DNA from: Coriobacteriia bacterium | Lineage (GTDB): Bacteria; Actinomycetota; Coriobacteriia; Coriobacteriales; UBA8131 | Length of the DNA stretch: 60,196 nucleotides | Direction of reading: 5' to 3' | Assembly (NCBI GenBank): GCA_009784425.1 | Contig: WRBR01000003.1 | Span: forward strand, 1-60,196 | In this document: one piece after another, positions 49,405 through 56,895 of the stretch | How positions within the stretch are numbered: the first letter of the stretch is position 1 | How the letters are laid out: each line of letters begins with the position of its first letter | Made by a program: the position numbers and the translations under genes | Notes under the pieces: generated by a model | What the model was told of the DNA's origin: nothing | The model's input: only the letters and a program-made list of their open reading frames with translations | Databases searched by the model: none

Positions 49405-50253
49405 ATGACCATGACGATAAAAAAGGTAATCTCCTTTCTTTTGGTACTATCACTGCTTTTTGGAATTGGAGGCTGTGCAATGAAGGAAAAGACCCCTGAC
49501 CTGAGCTTGTTGAATGAGGGCCTGATAGTGGCGGACAATCCTGAAGTGGATAGCAGGCCAGATGCCCGAGAGAGGGGCTTCTTTGGGCCGGAGGAAGGTG
49601 TCTTCAACCAGCACCACCTTGAGCTGTTAGCCTACTACCGCAAGGCCTTTGAGCATTACATGCTTGTGACGCTGCGCCTTGACTTGATCGACCAGAAGAT
49701 CGAGGCCTCAGGGCTGGGCTTTTTGCCCACCTATGATTTGTTCTTGAGTCGCTACGAGAAGGAGACCATGTTGGGTCTCAAGCACCTTTATCTGATGAGC
49801 GACCTCCATATCGAGCGACTCAGCAACAGCGATCTGGCTCTCCTTGAAGAGCTTTATGCCCAAAGTGGGTCAACGGTCACTCAAGAGGCATTGGATCTTG
49901 TGGAGCGCACCTATCCAGAGCTGATAAAAATACACCAGGTGGGCGGAGCACCGGCAGAGGGGGACTCATATGTCAGCCTCATCCCCGCAACCCCCGGTGT
50001 CCACACCGATACGCTTATGATAGCCTTCACAAACAGCCCACAATATGACAATGATGGAATGTATGTGCCTGGAGATAAGTACTTAAAGCGCGAAGAGTAC
50101 CTCCTCGCCTACCTGCCAAAGCTCCAAAAGGAGCTGTCGGCAAAGATCCCAGTGCCTGTCACTCTCTATCTTGTCGACAGCAGCGCGCCCATATACATGT
50201 TTGACGATAGAGGCACATGGCAGGGGATGAACCTGATTGCCCCCAGATCCTGA
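49405..50253 (+). CDS. lipoprotein of the LXG locus (possible immunity protein)
   Basis: 282 residues with a lipoprotein signal: MTMTIKKVISFLLVLSLLFG, then IGGC with the lipidated Cys at about residue 24. The rest is soluble, partly helical (LLAYYRKAFEHYMLVTLRLD), with a later segment rich in Asp/Tyr. No family recognised. Being membrane-anchored on the outer face and next to an LXG effector with a peptidase domain, it could be the cognate immunity lipoprotein; this is inference from position only. ATG 49405 and 49411 are both possible. Confidence 0.6.
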   Translation: MTMTIKKVISFLLVLSLLFGIGGCAMKEKTPDLSLLNEGLIVADNPEVDSRPDARERGFFGPEEGVFNQHHLELLAYYRKAFEHYMLVTLRLDLIDQKIEASGLGFLPTYDLFLSRYEKETMLGLKHLYLMSDLHIERLSNSDLALLEELYAQSGSTVTQEALDLVERTYPELIKIHQVGGAPAEGDSYVSLIPATPGVHTDTLMIAFTNSPQYDNDGMYVPGDKYLKREEYLLAYLPKLQKELSAKIPVPVTLYLVDSSAPIYMFDDRGTWQGMNLIAPRS

Positions 50254-50281
50254 TACAGGACTTGAGTGGAAGGAAGCAGCA

Positions 50282-50557
50282 ATGACCGTAAAAAGCGATG
50301 GAAACACTGCTACTCATCTTGCCAACAGTCTCGATGCTGCAGTAAGTGCTTGTTTGGTATCGAGCCAAGACTTCTCACCACAGTCAAGCCTAAGCGTTGA
50401 GAGCGCTTACGGATACGTCTCTTCCAGCAGCGTTTCCTTGTGTGAGGTTTCCAAGCTTATCGGTTATCATGATGCTACCCTGCTGAGGTCAGCCGCCCAG
50501 CTCTTTACTGACACTGACGCGGCCTTGTCAACAGATATCCTACAGTCTCTTCATTAA
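50282..50557 (+). CDS. small helical protein of the LXG locus
   Basis: 91 residues from ATG 50282, behind AAGGAAG. Ser/Ala-rich and helix-prone (THLANSLDAAVSACLVSSQD; HDATLLRSAAQLFTDTDAAL), no signal or membrane segment. Size and helix-loop-helix character fit the small WXG100-like or Lap-type partners found in LXG loci, but there is no clear WXG motif. It closes the accessory locus. Confidence 0.55.
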   Translation: MTVKSDGNTATHLANSLDAAVSACLVSSQDFSPQSSLSVESAYGYVSSSSVSLCEVSKLIGYHDATLLRSAAQLFTDTDAALSTDILQSLH

Positions 50558-50669
50558 TCAGGCGTAATTGAGGGGTGTGTCGAGAGGTCGTCAGCCATCA
50601 TGGGGGCTCTACCTGAGTGAACAGTAACGTATATACATGCGCCGCAGATGGTGAAGCTCAGCTATTGAG

Positions 50670-50697
50670 TTGATTCTTTTGGAAAGTGTGGTATTCT
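50670..50697 (+). promoter_or_regulatory. secG promoter
   Basis: TTGATT (50670-50675), 16-base spacer, TATTCT (50692-50697), about 80 bases before secG. The gap 50558-50669 shows nothing else. Confidence 0.6.
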
Positions 50698-50779
50698 TCT
50701 TAGTCGCGAGACGGGTGTGCAAATCATTTACTGAGAATGCGGTATGATTTACACCAGTAAATTACGTTAAGGAGTTATT

Positions 50780-51031
50780 GTGTCTGCATTGCTTGTTATT
50801 GTGTTGATTTTTTGGCTTTTGTCCGCGCTTGTCATGGTGGGCTCTATTCTTATGCATTCCTCAAAGGGCACCGGCCTTTCTGACATCATTGCCGGGCAGG
50901 TGTATTCAAATATCTCCGGCACAAGCATCATTGAAAAGAACCTCGACAGAATCACCATTGCTTCTGCGGTCATTTTCATGATCTGCGTTCTTGTTTTAGT
51001 ACTCATCTACCCGCAGGGCTCTATCGGCTAG
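50780..51031 (+). CDS. secG: protein translocase subunit SecG
   Basis: 83 residues, two membrane helices (about 4-24 and 58-78) with the conserved loop MHSSKGTGLSDIIAGQ, typical of SecG. Auxiliary subunit of the SecYEG channel. It starts GTG 50780 behind AAGGAG and is followed by tRNA-Leu, a common neighbour. Confidence 0.92.
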   Translation: MSALLVIVLIFWLLSALVMVGSILMHSSKGTGLSDIIAGQVYSNISGTSIIEKNLDRITIASAVIFMICVLVLVLIYPQGSIG

Positions 51032-51053
51032 AGCACTGAAACTATCTTTAATC

Positions 51054-51139
51054 GTCGGCGTGGCGGAACGGCAGACGCGCTAGCTTGAGGGGCTAGTGTC
51101 CGAATGGACGTGAGGGTTCAAATCCCTCCGCCGACACCA
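51054..51139 (+). tRNA. tRNA-Leu (anticodon GAG)
   Basis: Type II tRNA: acceptor GTCGGCG / CGCCGAC, anticodon stem CTAGC / GCTAG with loop TTGAGGG, long variable arm TGTCC-GAAT-GGACG, T-loop GGTTCAAATCC, CCA encoded at 51137-51139. Confidence 0.95.
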
Positions 51140-51198
51140 ATAAGGGCAGCTAACTGATCAGTTAGCTGCCCTTATTGGTGTCGGCGGAGGGATTTGAA
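51117..51198. repeat. perfect 82-bp palindrome including the tRNA-Leu 3' end
   Basis: The sequence from TTCAAATCC in the T-loop (51117) through the tRNA end and AATAAGGGCAGCTAACT is mirrored exactly to 51198, meeting at the self-complementary CTAACTGATCAGTTAG. The inner part (about 51140-51175) acts as a hairpin terminator. The outer part is an inverted duplicate of the last ~23 bases of the tRNA. Confidence 0.95.
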
Positions 51199-51201
51199 TC
51201 C

Positions 51202-51284
51202 GTGGAACAGGGGGACGGGGTTAGTGTTCCACACTAACCCCGTCCCCCTGTTCCACCACACCAAACCCCGTCCCCCTGTTCCAC
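51202..51284. repeat. GGGACGGGG palindrome, internally deleted copy
   Basis: GTGGAACAGGGGGACGGGGT and TAGTG meet their inverse (to 51256) after only TTC: the CCAATTTG... central part is absent. A further single arm, CCAAACCCCGTCCCCCTGTT and CCAC, follows (to 51284). It sits four bases from the stop of the surface protein. Confidence 0.9.
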
Positions 51285-51288
51285 TTGC

Positions 51289-54200
51289 TTACTGCTTGCG
51301 CCACCTTCTCAAACCGAGGATGCTGAGTGTGCTCAGTGCCAGCAATGACAGCACAATAATCCAGGTAGCCAGGGCGCCATCGGCAGTTCCGGCCAAGCCA
51401 GAGCCAGTTCCCGAACCTGTACCTGTGCCCGCACCATTATTCTGATCGGAATCAGGATCAGGATTGGGATCAGGATCAGGCCCTGGCGGCACTGCATCAG
51501 GAGCAAAGTTAGCGGTTAACACAACCCGGTTCGTAGGCATGTTAATAACAGCAGGATTTGTCAGAGCACCGCCAGCAAGGGTCGTGCCAGTGACAGTCCA
51601 GCCGGTAAAGTGATAACCCGCATCCGCTGTGGCGGTAAATGAGAGCAGCGAGCCTGCCGGATATCGTCCAGTTGTTGTGCCGGCGCCAGAGCCACCCGTG
51701 CCAACGACAACAAACAGGTCATAAACAGCTTCAATGTCAAATTTTGCGCTTGGATTATCAATGACAGAAAGTGCAGACATACTGCTGAGTACAATATAGC
51801 TGTCAGTACTGCTGGGGGCAAGGGGTATCAAAATATTGAATTGACTGGTTGAGCCCTCCAAGGGAGTTCCACTAAACTCTACCGTGATGGTGTTTTCAAA
51901 GACAACACTAACCGCAACAGTAACACCTGCAGGCAGGCAGTTCACAAACCAGTTGGATACGTCATCTCCTGCAGACAAAGCCAATAAATCCATGTCTGTC
52001 GCAAAAATGGATATCACAGCCTGCTGTGGCGACAGAGGAGAGTCCATGATGCCAGAAACGGTTTGGTCAGAGACGGTGGCAAAAGCAGCCGCAGCTATCC
52101 TGACAAACAAGTCATCAGACTCAGAGACGTAAGACGCTCCAACGACTGGTGGTCCCGCAAAGTATCTCGTTCCTGCGCCGCCGGGGTCGGCATTAGTCTT
52201 GCTGCTCCACCAGGTATACGAAACCGGAAGCGTGGGAGCAACATCAAAGGCACCGGTGTTTCCACGGGCTATCAGCACGCCTCCTCCTTGGATAGTGACG
52301 GAGTCAGGAGAAGAGATGCCAATTGATGCGCCCGACGCAGCGGACGAAGAAAAGGTATTGATGGAGCCATCTGCAAGCTCGATAATTGTTCCGGCGGTGA
52401 TGACGGTCAGCGCCGGCGTGAGAGCCGTGTACCATCTAAAGTTATCCAAAGTAAGGGTGCTTCCTACAGCAGACCAATTATCTATATGCCCCGGGGCTGG
52501 CACATGGGTTGCTCCGGAGAGATAATAGAGCTGCTCGCCGTCTGGCAGGCTTGCATCAAAATACAAGCCTGCGTCTCGGGTGATTTCAACATTGGCAATG
52601 GGGAAGAACCCAGTGCCGTAAGGCCCATTGACATAATTGAGGCCAGCGCCCAAAGCGGGGTCGTACTGCCACTGAACAGTTCCTGGGCTCCTGATAATCA
52701 AGCCGGATATAGCCCACTGCGCATTAGATGCGCCGTAGGGAAAGCTGCTACTCACATGATTCCACGTGACCACTGCGGTGGCAGATCCGGTTAAGTTAGC
52801 GGGCGAAATAGTAACAGCGGTTATCACATCGGCTAGAGAAGTAGAGCCGTAGGCAAACACAAAGCCGCCGTTAAAGCTAGCCAGAGAGCCTGCTCCGGTG
52901 AGATTTACTGCGCGCCCGGTTGTTGCGGAGGTCTGGCCGCCGGTAAAGGTGACCTGCGAATTTGCTCCCGTGGCATTAATCGTATTGCTTACCGTGGAAG
53001 AGACCGATCCACCGCTTACGGTAACGCTGGAATTGTCGCCAGAAACCATGACGGTGTGATTTGGGTTAGTAGCGTTTGTGGTTGTTGCTGAGGTTATGAC
53101 CTGCCCACCACTGATGCTCACCGCAGAGTTTGTGCCAACCATGTTTATCGCGGTTCCCAATGCGGAAGAAACCAAGCCACCAGAAACGATGATGCTGGTA
53201 TTAGCCACATTGTCAGCAACATTGGCACCAGAGGTTGCTGTGCTTATTGCGGTGCCCGTGCCCATCGTTTGCACAATGCCACTGACCACCGTGGCAGTTG
53301 ATGTGAGGCCAACAAGATTGATTGCACGCCCATTGATTGCCGTCACCGTGCCGCCGTTGATGATGACGTTTCCGGTGGTTTGCAGGGCATAGCCGGGGTT
53401 AGAGGTAGACTGAACCGTACCCCCGAGGATAAACACGTTATCGCCTGAGCCGGCATTCATGAAGATTGCTGGGTTGAGATTGTTGTTGGCGGCATTGGTT
53501 ACGGTACCTCCGTTTACCGTGACCGTGGTAGCTGAGCCTGTTGAGTGAATCGCAGCAGCCTGCATGGCCGAGACCAGACCGCTGTTTACATTGACAGTTG
53601 TGTTGTTGGAATAGGTAGCGGTGCCGGCTCCGTCATTGATGGCATAGCCGGTGGCGGTTGAACTTACTGTGCCGCCATTGACGTTGATGATCGTGTTCAT
53701 GATGTTGTTATTGACCTGAATTGCTGCATTGGCATTGGAGGCCAAGCTTGACACGGTGCCGCCAGCATTGACATTGATAGTTGCGCCTGCGGCGTTAACC
53801 AGAATTCCGTTGCCGCCCATATCTGAAGAAGCTACAGCTCCGTCGCCCACGGTAATTGTTGAGCCAGCTCCGGTAATACTGATGGCGCCGCCGGAACCTG
53901 AATTGATAAGCGAGCATGAGGCAAGCGCAAGTGCACCACTGCCTGTTACGGTGATAAGGTAGATGCCGGTGAGGGTTCCTTGCAAAGTTGCTTCCCAGTT
54001 CACCGTTGCGCCAGCGCCGATGTTGAGGGTTAGACCTGCCGTTGCGCCGGTGATAGAGCCATCTATGGTGATGGTAGCGCCTGCCGGTACGCTCAAGGTA
54101 CCGGAGGGAGTGCCGCTGATGGTGACCGTGTCGCCGTCTACCACCGTTGGCGGGGTGGCGGTGTTCCAGGTGTATGCGGCAAGGGCCTCGAGCGCCTCGC

Positions 54201-54486
54201 CAGCGTCTTCTTCGTCGTCTAAGACGCTTGCTAAGGCTTCGAGCGCGCCTGATGCGTCTGCGTCTTCGTCATCTCCTGCGGCCAAAGAAGTCTCTCCGCC
54301 CCCAGCAGCATCTGCTGCCTCATCAGAAACCCCCTCAAGCGCGTCGCCTTCATTAGCAAAGCCCTCTTCGTGCCCTGCAGCTGCGTCCCCATCAGTCGCA
54401 AAAGCAATGCCACTAGCTGGCACCAAAGAAAACACTACTAAAAATGAAAGTATGAGAGTAAAGATTTTTCCCGTAACCCTCTTCAT
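51289..54486 (-). CDS. large beta-helix surface protein with LPXTG-like tail
   Basis: 1065 residues. Signal peptide (KRVTGKIFTLILSFLVVFSL...AFA), an acidic Glu/Asp/Ala stretch (about 32-105), then about 400 residues of short Thr/Val/Gly/Asn repeats such as VNVNSGLVSAMQAAAIHSTG, typical of right-handed beta-helix adhesins. Later come a conserved YDLFVVVGTGGSGAGTTTGR, then AGYHFTGWTVTGT, an InlB-B-repeat-like domain (about 935-1005), and a Pro/Asp linker. The end LAGTADGALATW, membrane helix and RRWRKQ resemble a sortase signal with LAGTA for LPXTG. The start has GAAAGAGGTGG. Confidence 0.85.
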   Translation of the reverse strand: MKRVTGKIFTLILSFLVVFSLVPASGIAFATDGDAAAGHEEGFANEGDALEGVSDEAADAAGGGETSLAAGDDEDADASGALEALASVLDDEEDAGEALEALAAYTWNTATPPTVVDGDTVTISGTPSGTLSVPAGATITIDGSITGATAGLTLNIGAGATVNWEATLQGTLTGIYLITVTGSGALALASCSLINSGSGGAISITGAGSTITVGDGAVASSDMGGNGILVNAAGATINVNAGGTVSSLASNANAAIQVNNNIMNTIINVNGGTVSSTATGYAINDGAGTATYSNNTTVNVNSGLVSAMQAAAIHSTGSATTVTVNGGTVTNAANNNLNPAIFMNAGSGDNVFILGGTVQSTSNPGYALQTTGNVIINGGTVTAINGRAINLVGLTSTATVVSGIVQTMGTGTAISTATSGANVADNVANTSIIVSGGLVSSALGTAINMVGTNSAVSISGGQVITSATTTNATNPNHTVMVSGDNSSVTVSGGSVSSTVSNTINATGANSQVTFTGGQTSATTGRAVNLTGAGSLASFNGGFVFAYGSTSLADVITAVTISPANLTGSATAVVTWNHVSSSFPYGASNAQWAISGLIIRSPGTVQWQYDPALGAGLNYVNGPYGTGFFPIANVEITRDAGLYFDASLPDGEQLYYLSGATHVPAPGHIDNWSAVGSTLTLDNFRWYTALTPALTVITAGTIIELADGSINTFSSSAASGASIGISSPDSVTIQGGGVLIARGNTGAFDVAPTLPVSYTWWSSKTNADPGGAGTRYFAGPPVVGASYVSESDDLFVRIAAAAFATVSDQTVSGIMDSPLSPQQAVISIFATDMDLLALSAGDDVSNWFVNCLPAGVTVAVSVVFENTITVEFSGTPLEGSTSQFNILIPLAPSSTDSYIVLSSMSALSVIDNPSAKFDIEAVYDLFVVVGTGGSGAGTTTGRYPAGSLLSFTATADAGYHFTGWTVTGTTLAGGALTNPAVINMPTNRVVLTANFAPDAVPPGPDPDPNPDPDSDQNNGAGTGTGSGTGSGLAGTADGALATWIIVLSLLALSTLSILGLRRWRKQ

Positions 54487-54615
54487 GGAACCCCACCTCT
54501 TTCCTGTGAACTATCAGCGGGCTCACCCAAAATGCCAATAATGACACTATTGTAGTCCAATTTTTTCCGAAATTGGTACAGGAATCGGTATTACTGCGGC
54601 CACCGTTCAAAACGG

Positions 54616-55320
54616 CTACTGCAGCAGGGCTTCTATTTCAAGGAGGCTTTGTATGCGAATGCCGTCAAAGGCGGTGTGTCGCTCATGTCTGTCAAGTAGT
54701 AGGGGAGTTATGCCCACTCCGGCGGCACCTTGGGCGTCTGCCTTGAGGTGGTCACCTACGTGAAGGGCTTCCTGTGCATCCACAGAAAGGTGGCTCAGCG
54801 CCAAATGAAATATCTCCGGCATGGGTTTGTGCAGGCACACATCCGCGCTGGCAATGACTGTCTCAAAGTAATCAGACATACCGAGCCCCTCGATTATCGA
54901 GACAAGAGTCGAGTCCCAATTTGAAATGAGGCCCATGCGAATACCGCGCCCGCGCAGCAGGTCAAGGATAGGGAGCACGTCATCAAAAGGCGTCCACGCA
55001 TTGGCTGAGAAGTAATGCTGATACACTACCTCCGCGAGCTCCTTGTGCCGCTGCTTGGGGATTCCTAAAAGCGAGGCCATGTACTCGTACATCTCTGTCC
55101 AGATGGCTTGTGCGCGCATGGTATCGCTCCAAAAGGAGTCATCCTGCTCGTAGAGTTGCTCATAGAGCTCGTACATCAGCGGCACTTTTTGGTTGACCTC
55201 AACCGGGTTTATGCTGATACCCAGCTCGCGCGCGAGCTGGGTGAAGGTATCACCCTCGTCCTTGGCAGGGGCAAGCAGCGTGGCGCCCACGTCAAAGAAT
55301 ATGGCTTTGATAGAATGCAA
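54616..55320 (-). CDS. HAD-superfamily hydrolase
   Basis: 234 residues. Motif I IKAIFFDVGATLLAP has the catalytic first Asp but Gly-Ala in place of the usual second Asp. Motif II is GLISNWDST, motif III the Lys in LHKPMPEIFHLAL, motif IV HVGDHLKADAQGAAGVG. The helical cap lies between I and II. Likely a phosphatase of small metabolites; substrate unknown. The start is TTG 55320, 15 bases after the upstream gene stop, suggesting an operon with the reductase. Confidence 0.85.
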   Translation of the reverse strand: MHSIKAIFFDVGATLLAPAKDEGDTFTQLARELGISINPVEVNQKVPLMYELYEQLYEQDDSFWSDTMRAQAIWTEMYEYMASLLGIPKQRHKELAEVVYQHYFSANAWTPFDDVLPILDLLRGRGIRMGLISNWDSTLVSIIEGLGMSDYFETVIASADVCLHKPMPEIFHLALSHLSVDAQEALHVGDHLKADAQGAAGVGITPLLLDRHERHTAFDGIRIQSLLEIEALLQ

Positions 55321-55335
55321 GCTCTTTGCCCTAAG

Positions 55336-56358
55336 CTAGGAGAGGTCCGGCAGGATAATCAGATCTATGTTGGAGCTGTCCGGCACCAGCTCACCCACGG
55401 CCATCTTGTGGATGACCGCCGCCACCTGGTCATTAACCGGTGTGGGCACGCCGTGCTTGAGCCCCAGGCGCGTTATCACGCCGTTGTAGGTGGTGTCAAT
55501 TTCCGGATAACGCCCGGCGGCTATGTCAAAGAGAATCTGCGTGAGGATGTCGCGGTGTCCGGACACCATGAACTGAAATACAGGAATCAGCTCTTCCATC
55601 TCCTCATTACTCTTAAAGGTGAGCGCGTTAAAGTCAAAGCCCTCCAGCGGCGGCACCAGCTGAAAGTTGGCGGCGTTGGCAATGGACATGGTCTCATTAT
55701 AGATATGCGCGGCGCAGCGGATTCCCTTGGGGTTGTCAATCACGTCTCCAAAGGTTCCGTTGACCACAGCGCCCGTGGTGGAAAAGCTGCAGTTGACTAT
55801 GAGCTTGCTGAATCGGCCACCCTGCAGGTCGGGGATGATGTGCGCCTGCCCGGCGGCACTCATGATTTCCACAATTTCGCGCAGGCGGTCGGTTTCTTCA
55901 TTGTGTATTTCTGCCAGGTGATAGTCCATAAGATCTGGAGGTGAGGTAAGCTTGCTGACCCCCGGCTCCATCCAGGTGGCTCCCCAGCCAATGATGCAGC
56001 CCACTACTCGGTCTGCGCCAATCACCTCGGCAACGGCCTCTTCAGGCATGCCGTTTTGCCCCACGATGACCACTCCATCGGGCTTGAGAATGCGCGCTAC
56101 GTTGGGCAGCGAGGTCTCGTTTTGCGTGGGTTTAGTCTGATAAATGACGTAGTCAAAGGTGTCAGTGACCTCATCAGGCAAAGCCGCCTTAACCGGCTGG
56201 ACAAAGTCCAGATAACCGATGATCTTTGCTCCATTTTCATTGAGGGCATCCACGTGCTCTTTGTTGATGTCGATGAGAGTAACGTCGTACCCCGCTTTTG
56301 CCAGGAGAGCACCCATGATAGTTCCCATGGACCCGGCACCATAAACCGCGATCTTCAT
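55336..56358 (-). CDS. 2-dehydropantoate 2-reductase family (ApbA/PanE-like)
   Basis: 340 residues of the ketopantoate reductase family. The Rossmann start is KIAVYGAGSMGTIMGALLAK, then LIDINKEHVDAL, VIYQTKPTQNETSL, IVGQNGMPEEAVAEVIG. The C-terminal ApbA domain has the catalytic-type Lys in RFSKLIVNCSFSTTGAV, and the closing TYNGVITRLGLKHGVPTPVN is typical. PanE in pantothenate synthesis is possible, but many paralogues have other 2-oxo acid substrates. AAGGAG lies upstream of ATG 56358. Confidence 0.85.
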   Translation of the reverse strand: MKIAVYGAGSMGTIMGALLAKAGYDVTLIDINKEHVDALNENGAKIIGYLDFVQPVKAALPDEVTDTFDYVIYQTKPTQNETSLPNVARILKPDGVVIVGQNGMPEEAVAEVIGADRVVGCIIGWGATWMEPGVSKLTSPPDLMDYHLAEIHNEETDRLREIVEIMSAAGQAHIIPDLQGGRFSKLIVNCSFSTTGAVVNGTFGDVIDNPKGIRCAAHIYNETMSIANAANFQLVPPLEGFDFNALTFKSNEEMEELIPVFQFMVSGHRDILTQILFDIAAGRYPEIDTTYNGVITRLGLKHGVPTPVNDQVAAVIHKMAVGELVPDSSNIDLIILPDLS

Positions 56359-56383
56359 GATGGACTTCTTTCTCCTTGAGTTT

Positions 56384-56457
56384 TGGAGGCGCCGACCGGA
56401 TTCGAACCGGTGATAAAGGCTTTGCAGGCCTCTGCCTTACCACTTGGCCACGGCGCC
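56384..56457 (-). tRNA. tRNA-Cys (anticodon GCA)
   Basis: Minus strand: acceptor GGCGCCG / CGGCGCC, anticodon loop CTGCAAA, T arm ACCGG-TTCGAAT-CCGGT, CCA encoded (56386-56384). Transcribed after tRNA-Gly. Confidence 0.95.
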
Positions 56458-56532
56458 TTATCCGTGACGTGCTTTATCAATAAGAGCCGGCTTCGAGAAT
56501 TAGTAGCTCGTCAACCGGCTCATTTGATGCAT

Positions 56533-56608
56533 TGGAGCGGACAACGGGATTCGAACCCGCGACCCTCACCTTGGCAAGGTGATGCTCTACCAGCTGAGCC
56601 ATGTCCGC
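56533..56608 (-). tRNA. tRNA-Gly (anticodon GCC)
   Basis: Minus strand: GCGGACA / TGTCCGC acceptor, D arm GCTC...GAGC, anticodon stem TCACC / GGTGA with loop TTGCCAA, T loop TTCGAAT, CCA encoded (56535-56533). First of a two-tRNA unit. Confidence 0.95.
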
Positions 56609-56620
56609 ACACGGGTGTCT

Positions 56621-56649
56621 ATTCTATCGGAGCCGTCAAACTTGTGCAA
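56621..56649 (-). promoter_or_regulatory. promoter of the tRNA-Gly/tRNA-Cys unit
   Basis: Minus strand -35 TTGCAC (56649-56644), 17-base spacer, -10 TAGAAT (56626-56621); start at about 56614, six bases before tRNA-Gly. Confidence 0.7.
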
Positions 56650-56712
56650 GCGCAAGTCACGAACTCTCCTTGTTTTGCCGAGGGACAAAGAATTACAACG
56701 TCAAGTCTCGAA

Positions 56713-56777
56713 GGCAATGAAAAGAGGCAATGAAAAGAGGCAATGAAAAGATGCAATGAAAAGATGCAGTGAAAAGA
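56713..56777. repeat. 13-bp tandem repeat, five units
   Basis: Five units of GGCAATGAAAAGA (units four and five start TG, unit five has one further change), head to tail. It lies in the gene-free stretch 56650-56895 between the tRNA promoter and the kinase stop; nothing else is recognised there. Confidence 0.9.
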
Positions 56778-56895
56778 TGGGTGGGACAAGGGGTCAACTA
56801 GAGCCCCAGCGCAGCTTCTTGGAGGCACAGACAGTCAAGACCTGGGAAAAAACTCTCACACGACAACAAGCATAACTGTCTCCCGGTCATTCACT

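Noticed and set aside
51160-51198. attR/attL site of an integrated element at tRNA-Leu
   Set aside because: The duplicate of the tRNA end is inverted and directly adjacent, and no integrase or mobile genes follow; an att site would be a direct repeat at a distance.
53078-54541. Long plus-strand ORFs rich in Val/Pro/Ala/Ser opposite the surface protein
   Set aside because: They mirror the repetitive Thr/Gly/Val codons of the adhesin on the minus strand, and the adhesin has signal peptide, anchor and ribosome binding site.
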